DNA of 63,416 nucleotides from an uncultured Lachnospiraceae bacterium. Its GTDB lineage: Bacteria > Bacillota > Clostridia > Lachnospirales > Lachnospiraceae. Both the position numbers and the translations under genes were made by a program. This document shows, piece by piece, positions 17,348-26,653 of the stretch. The notes under the pieces are model-generated. The model made no database searches and was not told where the DNA came from. It was given only the letters and a program-made list of their open reading frames with translations. Location: NCBI GenBank assembly GCA_902776305.1, contig CACYPS010000008.1, positions 1-63,416 of the forward strand, given 5' to 3'. Each line of letters begins with the position of its first letter. Position 1 is the stretch's first letter.

Positions 17348-18958
17348 TCACGTCTCCCCGAGCTCGAATATCTCCTCCTGCAGCTTTCTTCTCCTGTCCT
17401 TGAGCAGAAGCAGCTCGTTGTAGCGGAAATACTCCTCATTTCCGTGCTCGTTTATGAATTTCATCGTGTAATAGCCGGACGCGATTTCCGACAGGAATAT
17501 GACCATCTCCTGCCCTTCCCCGTGCACCAGCTTCACGAAGCGGAACGCATTCGAGATATGAGCGTCTGTCATTCTGACCATCTCCTTGCGTGCCGTCTCG
17601 CGCTCGGCAAACCAAGCTTTTACGATTCCGTAGTCCGAGTCCACATCCCCGGTCGCGGTCTTGGCAAGATGGTGAAGAAGTTCCTGAAGGGCATTTTCTG
17701 CAGCCCGTCCCACGCGTTCCTCTTTGACGGACAGCATGCGGGCCTTCTTTCTGGCTTCACGTGCATCTGCAAGCTCCTCTGTGAGCTCTCTGAGAACACC
17801 GGTGACGGACACCTGCCCGGTCAAAAGCTGCTCTGAAGATCCTGCCGGCAGCCGTGACTCGCCTCCTTCAGTATTCTGTGCCGTATCCGAACCTGTGACC
17901 CGGCCCATTTCCTTCACGCTCCTCAGTTTCCCCTGAAGTTTCTTAAGGACCGCAAAAATCTCCTTCTGTACACTCTTCCCCTCGTCCACTGCCGCCGCAT
18001 CCTGCGTCAGGCCGGATGCGAGAAGCCCGATCAGTGTGATTTTCTCATCAAATGCCGCTTTCCTGAACGTCTCCGTCTCCGCCGGGAAATTTCCGTTCAG
18101 AATATCCGGTATCTTATACAGGTTCCTGTATTTGTTCCAGAGTTCATAGTATACGGTGAAACTTCCCGCTATTTCCGGATCCTGCAGAAAAGCACTGACC
18201 ATCGACCTGCCTACAGGCTGCCGCAGGGATTCATAGACTTTGATGGAATCGGAGAGATCCTCCCAGGCGCGGGCGGTGACGAAGTGCCGGCCGTCGGCGT
18301 CATTTGTCACAGAATAAAAATGCTCGCCGCGGATCTCCAGATAAGATATCACGGCTCCGTGAACGCCGTTCATCCTCGCGTATTCTTTCCAGACGCCGAA
18401 ATCGGACTCCACGTCGAGCCGCTTCACACGGTCAAGGGTCACGATATCGAAGTCACGGACAGAGCGGTTGTACTCAGGCGGATTGCCCGCGGTAACGATG
18501 ACGAATCCTTCAGGCACCCGATGGGTCCCGAATGTCTTATACTGCAGGAACTGCAGCATCGTCGGTGCGAGCGTTTCGGAAACGCAGTTGATCTCATCGA
18601 GAAAAAGAATTCCCTCGGACACGCCGCTGCGCTCAATCTGATCATAGACCGACGCGACAATCTCACTCATCGTGTACTCCGTGACGGAGTATTCTTCCCC
18701 GCCGTAATCCCTTTTTGCGATGAACGGAAGGCCGATCGCGCTCTGGCGTGTGTGATGCGTAATGGTGTACGAAACGAGACCGATACCGAGTTCTTCTGCG
18801 ATCTGTCTCATGATTGCGGTCTTCCCGATGCCGGGAGCTCCTATCATGAGGACAGGGCGCTGACGCTCGGCGGGTATCAGGGACGCGCCGGTCTCGTCCT
18901 TGGCGAGATAGGCTTTGATCGTGTATATAATTTCCTGTTTTGCTTCCTTTATGTTCAC
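17348..18958 (-). CDS. MoxR-family AAA+ ATPase
   Basis: About 536 residues. Walker A is GAPGIGKTA (residues ~42-50), Walker B is GILFLDEINC, sensor 1 FVIVTAGNPPEYN, and arginine-finger region LDRVKRLDV. MoxR ATPases are chaperone-like partners of VWA proteins, and the VWA gene is directly upstream (76-base gap). The extra C-terminal ~230 residues are helical and charged, longer than in ordinary MoxR. Start: an ATG at 18964 is fused to the GGAGG ribosome site without spacing, whereas the GTG two codons later (18958) has a six-base spacing, so GTG is preferred. Confidence 0.87.
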   Translation of the reverse strand: MNIKEAKQEIIYTIKAYLAKDETGASLIPAERQRPVLMIGAPGIGKTAIMRQIAEELGIGLVSYTITHHTRQSAIGLPFIAKRDYGGEEYSVTEYTMSEIVASVYDQIERSGVSEGILFLDEINCVSETLAPTMLQFLQYKTFGTHRVPEGFVIVTAGNPPEYNRSVRDFDIVTLDRVKRLDVESDFGVWKEYARMNGVHGAVISYLEIRGEHFYSVTNDADGRHFVTARAWEDLSDSIKVYESLRQPVGRSMVSAFLQDPEIAGSFTVYYELWNKYRNLYKIPDILNGNFPAETETFRKAAFDEKITLIGLLASGLTQDAAAVDEGKSVQKEIFAVLKKLQGKLRSVKEMGRVTGSDTAQNTEGGESRLPAGSSEQLLTGQVSVTGVLRELTEELADAREARKKARMLSVKEERVGRAAENALQELLHHLAKTATGDVDSDYGIVKAWFAERETARKEMVRMTDAHISNAFRFVKLVHGEGQEMVIFLSEIASGYYTMKFINEHGNEEYFRYNELLLLKDRRRKLQEEIFELGET

Positions 18959-19040
18959 AGTCATCCTCCACTAAATATGAGCCAACGCTCATAATATCAA
19001 AATGCAGTCAACCGGCCACGCCCAGCGGCCTGTATCGAAA

Positions 19041-20516
19041 TCATCTTTTACCTTGATATTCGATCCTGTCGCCCTCCCCGAGATACACCTTCACGCACCA
19101 GTCCGGCACATGCTTCTCGAAGAAGTTCTCATCCGACCTGAACACAAAAACAGTCTCATACTTTGTCGGTCTCGACGGATAGATTCCGGCCCCGTCGGTA
19201 AAGTACAGGAGTCCCCGCAGATTCTTCAGGTGTCCCTCCGCCCTGAGTTTCTCTACATATTCAAATGCCGGTCGGAAATCTGTCCCGAATCCCCCGCTGA
19301 CCTCAAATGTCTCGAGATACTTTTGCATCTCCTCCGGGGATCTGATCAGAATATCTTTCTGCACCTGATTATCGCACTCAAGAATTCTGAGTTCAATACG
19401 ATGGAAAAATGTTTCCCTGCTGCGCAGAATAGATGCAGTCTCATTCAGAAAATGCTGCACCAGATTAGCCTGCGTCGACGCGGAAGTATCGATGACAATA
19501 ACCAGTTCCTCGACTTTTTTGGACTCGCGGTACTCGTTCTCCTCCATGAGCGGCATATTCCCGTACAGTTCCATCCCGTAATTGTAGAATCCGTAGTCAA
19601 ATGAATCCGGATCCACCCGTGCCTCCTCCCTCACGTAGGCATAGCGCTTAAGGAAGTCGCGGTAACTCATCCTCTTTCGATTCTGCACCGCAAGGATCCG
19701 GGTGAGCGTCCCGGTCATCTGACCCAAATGGGTACCGGAGTTCTCAAGTTCCGCCATCATCCGCTCTGACCGGTTTTGCCAGGACTTTTCGAGGTCCTCC
19801 CTCTGCTTCCCTTCCGGATCCTGCGAGGGAGTCTCTTTATCCTCACCGGGATTCTTCTTTTCTTTCTCTGTCAACTCTTCCCAGAATCCGTGGTCACACA
19901 GAGTAAATTCTATGACCAGCTTCTCCTCTGAAACGGGATCAGGCGGGTTCTCCATGAAGTAACGATATATCTTCTCCGCAGTCAGGACTTTCATCTCCGC
20001 TCCGAGCCTCTCATACCATTCTGCGCGGAAGTCCGGCAGAACACGGCTTACAGCCGGGCAGTCTTCCAGTGAATCAATGATGGACTCCACGGCGATGTCG
20101 CAGGCGAGGTTCCACAGAAGACGGTCCGGTTCTCTGAAGGAATTCTCGTTGCGGGCGGCATCTGTAAATTCCTTCAGAATGGAAAATGCAGATACAGTGC
20201 CTTCTTCGGAGGCACCCGCCGCAGGAGCTGCCACCCGCGGAATATCTGACATCGGGTGCAGAAGCAGGCAGTGCAGAATGATATGCAGATAGGTCCTGGC
20301 CATCCACTTCGGTTCCTGCAGAAAAGTCTGCATCAGGAATCTCGGGTTGTAGCGCATGAACTCTGCGTCGGTTCCGATGCTTGTGGTCGACAGGTCCATC
20401 TGCCAGGGCAGCGAGTCCAGCGATTCACCGAGAAAATGCAGCGAAAGATACAGATCCGTGCGGGTCTGTTCAAGAATTTTCTCACTGATCTCTCTCAATC
20501 GTTCTGTAGCGTGCAT
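19041..20516 (-). CDS. VWA-like metallopeptidase-type protein (DUF2201)
   Basis: 491 residues. The N-terminal ~230 residues resemble the DUF2201 putative metallopeptidase domain, with the helix YLHIILHCLLLHPM carrying a histidine pair. The C-terminal ~150 residues are VWA-like: LVIVIDTSAS (a MIDAS-type DTSAS) and GLLYFTDGAG. A highly charged Lys/Glu linker separates them. With MoxR it forms the common MoxR-VWA pair, thought to remodel or assemble client complexes; the client is not identified. GGAG precedes the ATG. Confidence 0.85.
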   Translation of the reverse strand: MHATERLREISEKILEQTRTDLYLSLHFLGESLDSLPWQMDLSTTSIGTDAEFMRYNPRFLMQTFLQEPKWMARTYLHIILHCLLLHPMSDIPRVAAPAAGASEEGTVSAFSILKEFTDAARNENSFREPDRLLWNLACDIAVESIIDSLEDCPAVSRVLPDFRAEWYERLGAEMKVLTAEKIYRYFMENPPDPVSEEKLVIEFTLCDHGFWEELTEKEKKNPGEDKETPSQDPEGKQREDLEKSWQNRSERMMAELENSGTHLGQMTGTLTRILAVQNRKRMSYRDFLKRYAYVREEARVDPDSFDYGFYNYGMELYGNMPLMEENEYRESKKVEELVIVIDTSASTQANLVQHFLNETASILRSRETFFHRIELRILECDNQVQKDILIRSPEEMQKYLETFEVSGGFGTDFRPAFEYVEKLRAEGHLKNLRGLLYFTDGAGIYPSRPTKYETVFVFRSDENFFEKHVPDWCVKVYLGEGDRIEYQGKR

Positions 20517-20648
20517 CTAAGCTCCTTAATATGTTATGATTACAATGTCAAAAGTATCATTCTGACACCGAGCTTGCTCGAGTGGGAAGGCATCTTCCAC
20601 TGAGTTTCATCTCAGTTACACAAGGCCTGCCGGAAAACTGTTACTTAT

Positions 20649-20694
20649 GCATACTTCCTGTTTTCTACAGTATTGCGGGAAGTATGCCTTTTTT
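20649..20694 (+). terminator. Plus-strand hairpin with T tract, no matching gene
   Basis: GCATACTTCC (20649-20658) pairs with GGAAGTATGC (20678-20687), followed by CTTTTTT. It is a good terminator on the plus strand, but all flanking genes are leftward. It may end an antisense or lost transcript; on the minus strand it has no T tract. Confidence 0.5.
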
Positions 20695-20721
20695 CATGTT
20701 TTTGCAGGGATTCTCGTCCCG

Positions 20722-21624
20722 TCACAAGTCACCCAGATCAAACGAATCCTCATTCCCCATATCCGTCAGGGCTTCGCCCCTCTTTCTCATAAGCATCCCG
20801 ACAAGCTCGGCGTCGCCCTGCCCGCTGGCCAGAAGCACCGCATTTCCGGCTGCCTCAGCAGACGCGTAACCCTGATCAAGCAGGAACATAGCCCGCTCCC
20901 TGTCATGCTCTCGCACAAGTCTGAGAAGGATCTCCTGACCATGGTCTCTCAGGTATTTCTCATATTTGTCTCCGGCCGTGTCCTTCATGCTGCACGGAGA
21001 CATGAGCCGCGCGAGCGCGATATTTGCAGCATTCTGAACTCCTCCGACGCCGTCCGCCATAGCCCGTGCAAAAAGCTGGTCATATCCCCGGAAATCTACA
21101 CCGTTCCGCATGACCGTTTCGCGGTATGCAAATCCACAGCCTTCGATCCATGTGTGAAATTGACGCGCATAGGTATCCTCATCGAAACCGTTGGTGAATG
21201 CGGGAAAGTACAGCTCAGCCTCGTATTCCGGTTCCGTGATCCTCACATAAAGCCCCTTATCCGTATCATTCAGCATGTCCCTGAGAATAGAGTATCGCCT
21301 GCGCATGACCGTCAATCGGATCTCCGACAGTTTTCCGCAGAAGTAGATCGCTCCGGTGCCCCAGCTCTCAGCCATGTCGGTGAGCGAGAGCATCTGCAGA
21401 TTCGGACAGCCGTAAAAGGCAAATATACCGACCGCTCTCACGCTCTCCGGTAAAAAGATTTGCTCGATTACCTCATTTTTTTCAAATGCATGTGCCCCGA
21501 TGATCCGCACAGGCTTCCCGCCTATGGCCGGCGGAATACGGAGAATGCGGGAAGCATCCGTCACGCCTGTTATTTCGATATATTGTTGGCCATCGTCATC
21601 CCTGCAGATGTATGTAAATTCCAT
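20722..21624 (-). CDS. BspA-type leucine-rich repeat protein with ankyrin-like tail
   Basis: 300 residues, no signal peptide. Residues ~20-90 carry BspA-like repeats (RILRIPPAIGGKPVRIIGAH, FEKNEVIEQIFLPESVRAVG, FAFYGCPNL). The C-terminal ~90 residues look ankyrin-like (ERAMFLLDQGY, GNAVLLASGQGDAELVGML). It is probably an intracellular protein-interaction protein. Similar genes are common near MoxR/VWA genes in this lineage, but the functional link is inferred. MITE copy B lies about 20 bases upstream of its ATG, inside its leader. Confidence 0.7.
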   Translation of the reverse strand: MEFTYICRDDDGQQYIEITGVTDASRILRIPPAIGGKPVRIIGAHAFEKNEVIEQIFLPESVRAVGIFAFYGCPNLQMLSLTDMAESWGTGAIYFCGKLSEIRLTVMRRRYSILRDMLNDTDKGLYVRITEPEYEAELYFPAFTNGFDEDTYARQFHTWIEGCGFAYRETVMRNGVDFRGYDQLFARAMADGVGGVQNAANIALARLMSPCSMKDTAGDKYEKYLRDHGQEILLRLVREHDRERAMFLLDQGYASAEAAGNAVLLASGQGDAELVGMLMRKRGEALTDMGNEDSFDLGDL

Positions 21625-21644
21625 ATTATCCCCACTGTAAGAGA

Positions 21645-21730
21645 GGGGGCTGTCGCATTAAGGCACAAAACCACTATATAGCAGAATTTGTCTGCTATAT
21701 AGTGGTGACATTGCCTTTTGCGACAGCCCC
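21645..21730. repeat. MITE-like long hairpin, copy B (short variant)
   Basis: Ends GGGGGCTGTCGCATTAAGGCA and TGCCTTTTGCGACAGCCCC; core CCACTATATAGCAGA pairs with TCTGCTATATAGTGG. The terminal ~15 bases match copies A and C, but the core differs (CTATATAGCAGA instead of ATATGGCAGAC), so it is a divergent subfamily about 20 bases shorter. Confidence 0.85.
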
Positions 21731-21756
21731 TGCTTATCAATTTTCAATATCGATTC

Positions 21757-22023
21757 TTATCTCGTAGCCTTTCTCAGCTTCAGCACAAGATTCTGAACCC
21801 GAACGTCATTTGCATTACTGAACACGCGCCGGCCGCCTTCCTTAAGGAGCTGGTCTCTCTCAGCGCTGAGCACCTTATAGGCTTCCGGATCTTTTCTGCT
21901 AAGGATGTCAAGATCCGTTTCGATCTGATACTTCAGCATGGAACCGCCAAACGCGCTGGTGCCGCCGAGGACCTGATCAAGCTCTTTGTCCGAAATCTCT
22001 CTGTTCTTTGAATAAAGTGGCAT
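21757..22023 (-). CDS. Small protein with a double-glycine leader
   Basis: 88 residues. The N-terminal ISDKELDQVLGG is a typical double-glycine leader (cleavage after Gly21), as in class II bacteriocins and related peptides. The mature part (67 residues) starts GG-like and glycine-rich (TSAFGGS), then is charged and helical (DPEAYKVLSAERDQLLKEGG, VQNLVLKLRKATR), so it does not resemble a pore-forming bacteriocin. AAGGGAGAG precedes the ATG. No exporter or immunity gene is adjacent. It shares the leader type, not the body, with the LysM peptide at 7673. Confidence 0.7.
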   Translation of the reverse strand: MPLYSKNREISDKELDQVLGGTSAFGGSMLKYQIETDLDILSRKDPEAYKVLSAERDQLLKEGGRRVFSNANDVRVQNLVLKLRKATR

Positions 22024-22419
22024 GATTCTCTCCCTTCCCGTCCTGTTAGAAATTCATACACGCTGCTGTTTACAATAATATCAATATTATCGGAACCGCT
22101 TCACGAACCCGATAATCATATGAGATATGAGATATATTATACACTATTTTTTGCGTATGAAAACAGACGATATTAAATTTGATACGCTTCTTACCTCTTT
22201 CCGTCTCACACATCTAAAGCTGACTGATAGAGGTTCTCTACTCATTTATACGATGGACAGATGGGTAGCGTCTCATATTTTCCAGAAATTTTTTCACTTT
22301 TTTCAACCGCTGTGCTATCATGTCTATATGTTTGCGGAAGCACGCCTCTGCAGGCCGGATTTTCATCTTATGTGCCGGTAAGCGGGGCTTTCCGTCTGAA
22401 AAGGAGGAAAACAATTATT
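22024..22419. other. Intergenic region (396 bp) between divergent genes
   Basis: No gene seen. For ddh, TTCACT (22293-22298) and TATCAT (22316-22321, extended by TG) with a 17-base spacer form a plausible promoter. The left part is AT-rich and should carry the leftward promoter of the leader-peptide gene. Confidence 0.45.
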
Positions 22420-23406
22420 ATGAGCATTCGAATCGGTATCTTAGGATACGGCAATCTCGGACGAGGCGTTGAGAGCGCCATTCGTCAGAATCCCGACATG
22501 GAACTCGTGGCAGTCTTCACAAGAAGGAATCCCGAAAATCTCAAGATCCGCACAGAAGGCGTTGCTGTTCTGAACGTGGCAGACGCACCGGACTACACGG
22601 ACAAAATTGACGTTATGATCCTCTGCGGAGGCAGCGCTACCGATCTGCCGACCCAGACGCCGGAATACGCAAAGCTCTTCAATGTCATCAACAGCTTTGA
22701 CACGCACGCAAGAATCCCGGAGCATTTCGCCGATGTGGACAAAGCCGCAAAAGAAGGCGGCAAAGTAGGTATCATTTCTCTCGGCTGGGATCCGGGCATG
22801 TTCTCCCTGAACAGGATGATCTCCACCATGATCCTTCCGGAAGGCAACAACTACACGTTCTGGGGCCGCGGCGTAAGCCAGGGACATTCAGATGCAGTGC
22901 GCCGCATTGAAGGCGTCATCGATGCAAGACAGTATACAGTACCGGTACCGGAAGCGGTCGACAAAGTCAGAAACGGTGAGAACCCGACCTTCGTGACACG
23001 CGACATGCACACAAGAGAAGTCTTCGTCGTAGCGGAAGAGGGCGCTGACAAAGCCCGCATCGAAAAGGAAATCGTCGAGATGCCCAACTACTTCGCGGAT
23101 TACAACACGACCGTCACATTCATCTCCGCTGAGGAAATGAAGGCCAACCACAGCGAACTCCCGCACGGCGGATTCGTCATTCGCAGCGGCGTGAGCGGAT
23201 TTGACAAAGAGCACAAGCAGATCATCGAGTATAACTTAAAGCTTGATTCCAACCCGGAATTTACCGGCAGCATCCTTGTCGCATATGCTCGTGCGGCTTA
23301 CAGACTGGCTGCTGAAGGTCAGACCGGCTGCAAGACGATCTTCGACATCGCACCGGCTTACCTCAGCCCGCTCAGCGGCGAGGAGCTGAGAGCTCATCTG
23401 CTTTAA
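22420..23406 (+). CDS. ddh: meso-Diaminopimelate D-dehydrogenase
   Basis: 328 residues, the usual length. NADP-binding ILGYGNLGRGVE at residues 6-17, then the catalytic-domain signatures GWDPGMFSLNRM, WGRGVSQGHSDAVRRIEGV and the PHGGFV substrate region. It converts tetrahydrodipicolinate to meso-diaminopimelate in one step for lysine and peptidoglycan synthesis, the dehydrogenase variant found in some Firmicutes. The ATG at 22420 has AAGGAGG; the reading frame is open further upstream but without homology. The gene stands alone. Confidence 0.95.
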   Translation: MSIRIGILGYGNLGRGVESAIRQNPDMELVAVFTRRNPENLKIRTEGVAVLNVADAPDYTDKIDVMILCGGSATDLPTQTPEYAKLFNVINSFDTHARIPEHFADVDKAAKEGGKVGIISLGWDPGMFSLNRMISTMILPEGNNYTFWGRGVSQGHSDAVRRIEGVIDARQYTVPVPEAVDKVRNGENPTFVTRDMHTREVFVVAEEGADKARIEKEIVEMPNYFADYNTTVTFISAEEMKANHSELPHGGFVIRSGVSGFDKEHKQIIEYNLKLDSNPEFTGSILVAYARAAYRLAAEGQTGCKTIFDIAPAYLSPLSGEELRAHLL

Positions 23407-23464
23407 TTGCTGACGCAAAATTCATGTGACACAAGTCTATGACGAATACCCAAAATGAAGCCTG

Positions 23465-23495
23465 TCTCTGATGTGGGGTAAACCCGCATCAGAGA
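23465..23495 (+). terminator. Stem-loop after ddh
   Basis: TCTCTGATGTGGG (23465-23477) pairs with CCCGCATCAGAGA (23483-23495) with one mismatch. The following sequence (TTATAATCC) is only weakly T-rich, so termination efficiency is doubtful. Confidence 0.45.
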
Positions 23496-23600
23496 TTATA
23501 ATCCTCCGAAAGATCACAGCCGCACAGCGAACAAACAGGTGCCTTGCGACACTTTGCGCGGCGCAATCGGAGACAATCCCTATCGAAAGAAGAAAATCAC

Positions 23601-24281
23601 ATGCACAAACTCATGACCTCCCGCGATCTCGCGAAAATATTCTGCAAGGCCTGCAACGGATGCGGCGAATGCTGTCACGGCATGGATGACACGATTCATC
23701 TAGACCCTTATGACATATTTATGCTCACCGGCAATCTGAAAAAAAGCTTTTCCGACCTCATCAATGTGCGGGTAGGTCTACATGTGGAAACCGGTCTTGT
23801 TCTCCCCCATCTGCTCATGCGCGGGGAAAACGTATGCTGCACATTCCTCAGGGATGACGGCCGCTGCGGGATTCATGCGTTTCGTCCCGGATTCTGCCGG
23901 CTCTTCCCGCTCGGCCGTGAATACGACGGCAAGACCTTCCGCTATTTTGTAACAGACGGCGGCTGCAATATTCCCGGAAAGACGAAGGTCCGCATTGACC
24001 GATATCTGGAGATTCCGGATCTGAAGAGATATGAGGCATTTGTCACGACCTGGCACTACTTCAAAAAGTCGCTTGAGGAGTTCCTGTATGATAAACAGGA
24101 TGCGGAGCTCAACCAGCGGATCGCCCTGTTCATCCTCGAGATGTTCTACGAGCGGCCTTACAATACAGACGGAGATTTTTACGTACAGTTCGACAGGAGA
24201 CTGCGTCTTGCGGAGGATGCTCTGTCTGATTTAAGTCTCGCTCGCGAGACTTGGCGCGGGATTCGAGTCAGCGATAGCTGA
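23601..24281 (+). CDS. YkgJ-family cysteine cluster protein
   Basis: 226 residues. The N-terminal CKACNGCGECCHGMDD is the zinc/iron-chelating CxxC-type cluster of the YkgJ/CxxCxxCC family; further cysteines lie in CCTFLRDDGRCGIHAFRPGF and CRLFPLGRE. The family has no defined reaction; metal binding is the only supported property. A GAAAGAAG stretch precedes the ATG at 23601, which I prefer to upstream starts because the family N-terminus begins there. Confidence 0.85.
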   Translation: MHKLMTSRDLAKIFCKACNGCGECCHGMDDTIHLDPYDIFMLTGNLKKSFSDLINVRVGLHVETGLVLPHLLMRGENVCCTFLRDDGRCGIHAFRPGFCRLFPLGREYDGKTFRYFVTDGGCNIPGKTKVRIDRYLEIPDLKRYEAFVTTWHYFKKSLEEFLYDKQDAELNQRIALFILEMFYERPYNTDGDFYVQFDRRLRLAEDALSDLSLARETWRGIRVSDS

Positions 24282-24433
24282 CATCTTCCAAACCGAATCC
24301 CTGCGCATCCTCGCGTGCCTAAGCATGCGAAGCAATGCTCCGGTGGAGCATTGTGTAGCTGAGCGTATATCTCAGTCGGGGATTGACACCCGCCACTGAG
24401 ATATATACATTCGTGAACTCTTACATAATAAAT

Positions 24434-24459
24434 GTGGCTGCCCGGGCAGCCACTCTTTT
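24434..24459 (+). terminator. Terminator after ykgJ-like gene
   Basis: A perfect 20-base palindrome, GTGGCTGCCCGGGCAGCCAC (24434-24453), is followed by TCTTTTTT. Upstream, 24332-24352 (CAATGCTCC/GGAGCATTG) and about 24370-24408 (TATATCTCAGT/ACTGAGATATA) form two more stems of unknown role. Confidence 0.85.
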
Positions 24460-24562
24460 TTACTCATTACGATAATGCGGGAAGTACTGCACGTATCATC
24501 AAGAACGCCTCGGCGTTCCTGCCGCGCCGCGCACGGTACGAAGCACCTTCCCCGACAAAAAT

Positions 24563-25807
24563 TCAGTGAATCACTTCAAATTTATAATCCGACTGATAAT
24601 CATCGGCGATTCCTTCCGTGACATACATCTTATTCCCATCCGTCATCATAATCATCTGGAATTCATCGCGGTGAGCCCTCCAATATTCCATCGCCTTTTC
24701 GGGACCGCACACATACATGGCCGTTGAAAGCGCATCCGCCATAGTACCGTTCCCACACACGATCGTGACGGAAGCATCCACTGAAAATCCGTTGTCAGCC
24801 GGATGACCGGTCTTCGGATCAATGATGTGATGGTAAACGTTTCCTTCGGCATCCCTGAAATTTCTCTCATAACCGCCGGAAGTGATGACCGCGCAGTCCT
24901 CCACGGTCAAAATTCCGAGAAAGCCTCCTTTGTTGCGGTCATTGAGAGCTATGCGCCATTTGCTCCCGTTCGGTTTTCTTCCGACCGCCTGTATATTCCC
25001 GCCCAGATCCATAATCGCGCTTGTGATGCCGTTCTCCCGAAGGATCTCAGCAACCGATTGGGAAGCATATCCCTTTGCGATACCGCCGAAATCTATCTTC
25101 ATGCCTTCCGGCAGCGTAACCTCCCCGGTCTCCTCATTAAACTCAATCTTAGAGCAATCGACCTTCTTAAGCACTTCCTGAATATCCGCATCCAAAGGAG
25201 CTTCACGGGTCTCCTCAGAAGCCGGCTCGCTCTCTTTACCGCTCCCGGTTCCTCCTTTCTCCGCTTTCTCCTTCACTTTCTTCTCCGCTTCTTCGATCGC
25301 CTCCTCAAGGCCGGTGTCAAAAAGGTTCGTGAATCCCCAAAGTTCCATGAGCGGATAGACCGACACATCGAACGCCCCGTCCGTCTGCTGATATAAATCG
25401 AGGCTGGTCTTCAAAAGGTATGAGGCGTCTCCGCCGAGCTTTGCGGAGCCGGACGCATTCAGCTTGCCGATTTCACTCTCCGGATTGCCCGTTGAGAGCA
25501 GGGCATCCAGCGATTCGATCTTCTCTACACCGAGTGCAAGTGCAGCATCAGCGGTATCTCCATAGGCCTGAAGTCTCATGTACGGCACAGTCATGACGTC
25601 ATACAATTCACGTACGACCGGTTCTCCGGCAGCCTGCTTCCCGGCACTATCCTGCTCTTTTGCACTCTCGGCTGTACTCTCATCTATCTGCACGGTTCCG
25701 GAACTCTCATTTCCGCTCAGAGAGTAATCACAGCCGGTCATCGCAATGATTGCCGCCATGAGCAGAGCGGTCGCTCTTCCTGTTCTGTTAAAAATCTTCT
25801 GTTTCAT
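24563..25807 (-). CDS. apbE: FAD:protein FMN transferase (ApbE), lipoprotein
   Basis: 414 residues. A lipoprotein signal with MTGC lipobox anchors it outside the membrane. ApbE features: the flavin-site MTVPYMRLQAYG, LSTGNPESEIGKLN, TDGAFDVSVYPLMELWGF, DFGGIAKGYA, LGGNIQAVG and HHIIDPKTGHPAD. It attaches FMN to threonine of target proteins such as Rnf/Nqr subunits, which are not in the window. A Glu/Lys-rich insertion of about 50 residues lies in the middle. The ATG at 25807 was chosen because it starts the lipoprotein signal; GGAGG is 13 bases upstream, a long spacing. A GTG at 25855 is the alternative. Confidence 0.92.
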   Translation of the reverse strand: MKQKIFNRTGRATALLMAAIIAMTGCDYSLSGNESSGTVQIDESTAESAKEQDSAGKQAAGEPVVRELYDVMTVPYMRLQAYGDTADAALALGVEKIESLDALLSTGNPESEIGKLNASGSAKLGGDASYLLKTSLDLYQQTDGAFDVSVYPLMELWGFTNLFDTGLEEAIEEAEKKVKEKAEKGGTGSGKESEPASEETREAPLDADIQEVLKKVDCSKIEFNEETGEVTLPEGMKIDFGGIAKGYASQSVAEILRENGITSAIMDLGGNIQAVGRKPNGSKWRIALNDRNKGGFLGILTVEDCAVITSGGYERNFRDAEGNVYHHIIDPKTGHPADNGFSVDASVTIVCGNGTMADALSTAMYVCGPEKAMEYWRAHRDEFQMIMMTDGNKMYVTEGIADDYQSDYKFEVIH

Positions 25808-26059
25808 CTGTCTGTCGATACCTCCGGAAAATCTCTTTTTTGCTTTTCTTTGCACACTTCACACACTTCCGCTGTCAACGAAGAACGTCAAGGCATTCTT
25901 GATCTGACAGACGGAGAACTGTTTTCGGGAAGATACGGTCTATAAAAGATATTAGAAAATCCGGCGCGTTTTGTCAAATTCGTTTACTACGATATCCCGG
26001 TGTTGTAAAATATTTCTACCTGTACGGTTGACATATAATAAGGAAAAGGAATAATCGCC

Positions 26060-26650
26060 ATGAACAACCCGAGCAAAGATATCCGATATGCCCAGACCGA
26101 GGAAGATCTCCTGACGGCTTTCGATCTTCTCTGCCGCGAAAAGGATCCGGCTAAAATTACGGTTGCCGAGATATCCAAAAAGACCGGCGTGACACGCAGC
26201 ACCTTCTACAACCATTATCAGGACATGCTGCAGCTCATTGAGACGTTGGAAAATCGGATTTTGAACGATCTCCGAGGCGTTCTTGTCATGCTGCAGCCCG
26301 GCTCCGAACAACCCGAGAAACTCACACGAACATATTTTTCAGCCCTCTGCCGCTATGTCAAGAAGAGCGGTTTTTTGATTCGCCAGCTGAAGACTCTGGA
26401 AGGGGCAGAATTCGTCGGACGCGCTATGAGCCTGCTGCACGAGTATGTGCGGGAGTTCGCCGATTCCGAGATCACCGAAACGCCCGCCCGTGTCCAGTTC
26501 CAGTCTTACCTTCTCTCGTACACGATCGGCGGTCTTTTCGGTATATTACACAAATGGGCCTCCGAAGAATGCAATGACTCCCCGGAGGCCGTAGCTTCGC
26601 TTCTCACACGCTTTTATCTGAACGGTGTTTCTTCTTTTATTGTTTTTTGA
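26060..26650 (+). CDS. TetR/AcrR-family transcriptional regulator
   Basis: 196 residues. The N-terminal TetR helix-turn-helix is clear: LCREKDPAKITVAEISKKTG with VTRSTFYNHYQDM as the recognition helix. The C-terminal ligand-binding half resembles the DhaS/TetR_C_8 type. A consensus TATAAT (26034-26039) lies close upstream. It converges with the acyl-CoA ligase gene (stop codons 3 bases apart) and diverges from apbE; either could be a target, not shown by sequence. Confidence 0.88.
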   Translation: MNNPSKDIRYAQTEEDLLTAFDLLCREKDPAKITVAEISKKTGVTRSTFYNHYQDMLQLIETLENRILNDLRGVLVMLQPGSEQPEKLTRTYFSALCRYVKKSGFLIRQLKTLEGAEFVGRAMSLLHEYVREFADSEITETPARVQFQSYLLSYTIGGLFGILHKWASEECNDSPEAVASLLTRFYLNGVSSFIVF

Positions 26651-26653
26651 TTC

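Noticed and set aside
22261-22419. Longer N-terminus for diaminopimelate dehydrogenase
   Set aside because: The frame is open upstream, but AAGGAGG lies right before the ATG at 22420 and the family N-terminus starts there.
24240-24300. tRNA-like GGGATTCGAGTC string after the ykgJ-like gene
   Set aside because: No acceptor, D or anticodon arms can be formed around it; no tRNA gene was seen in the window.
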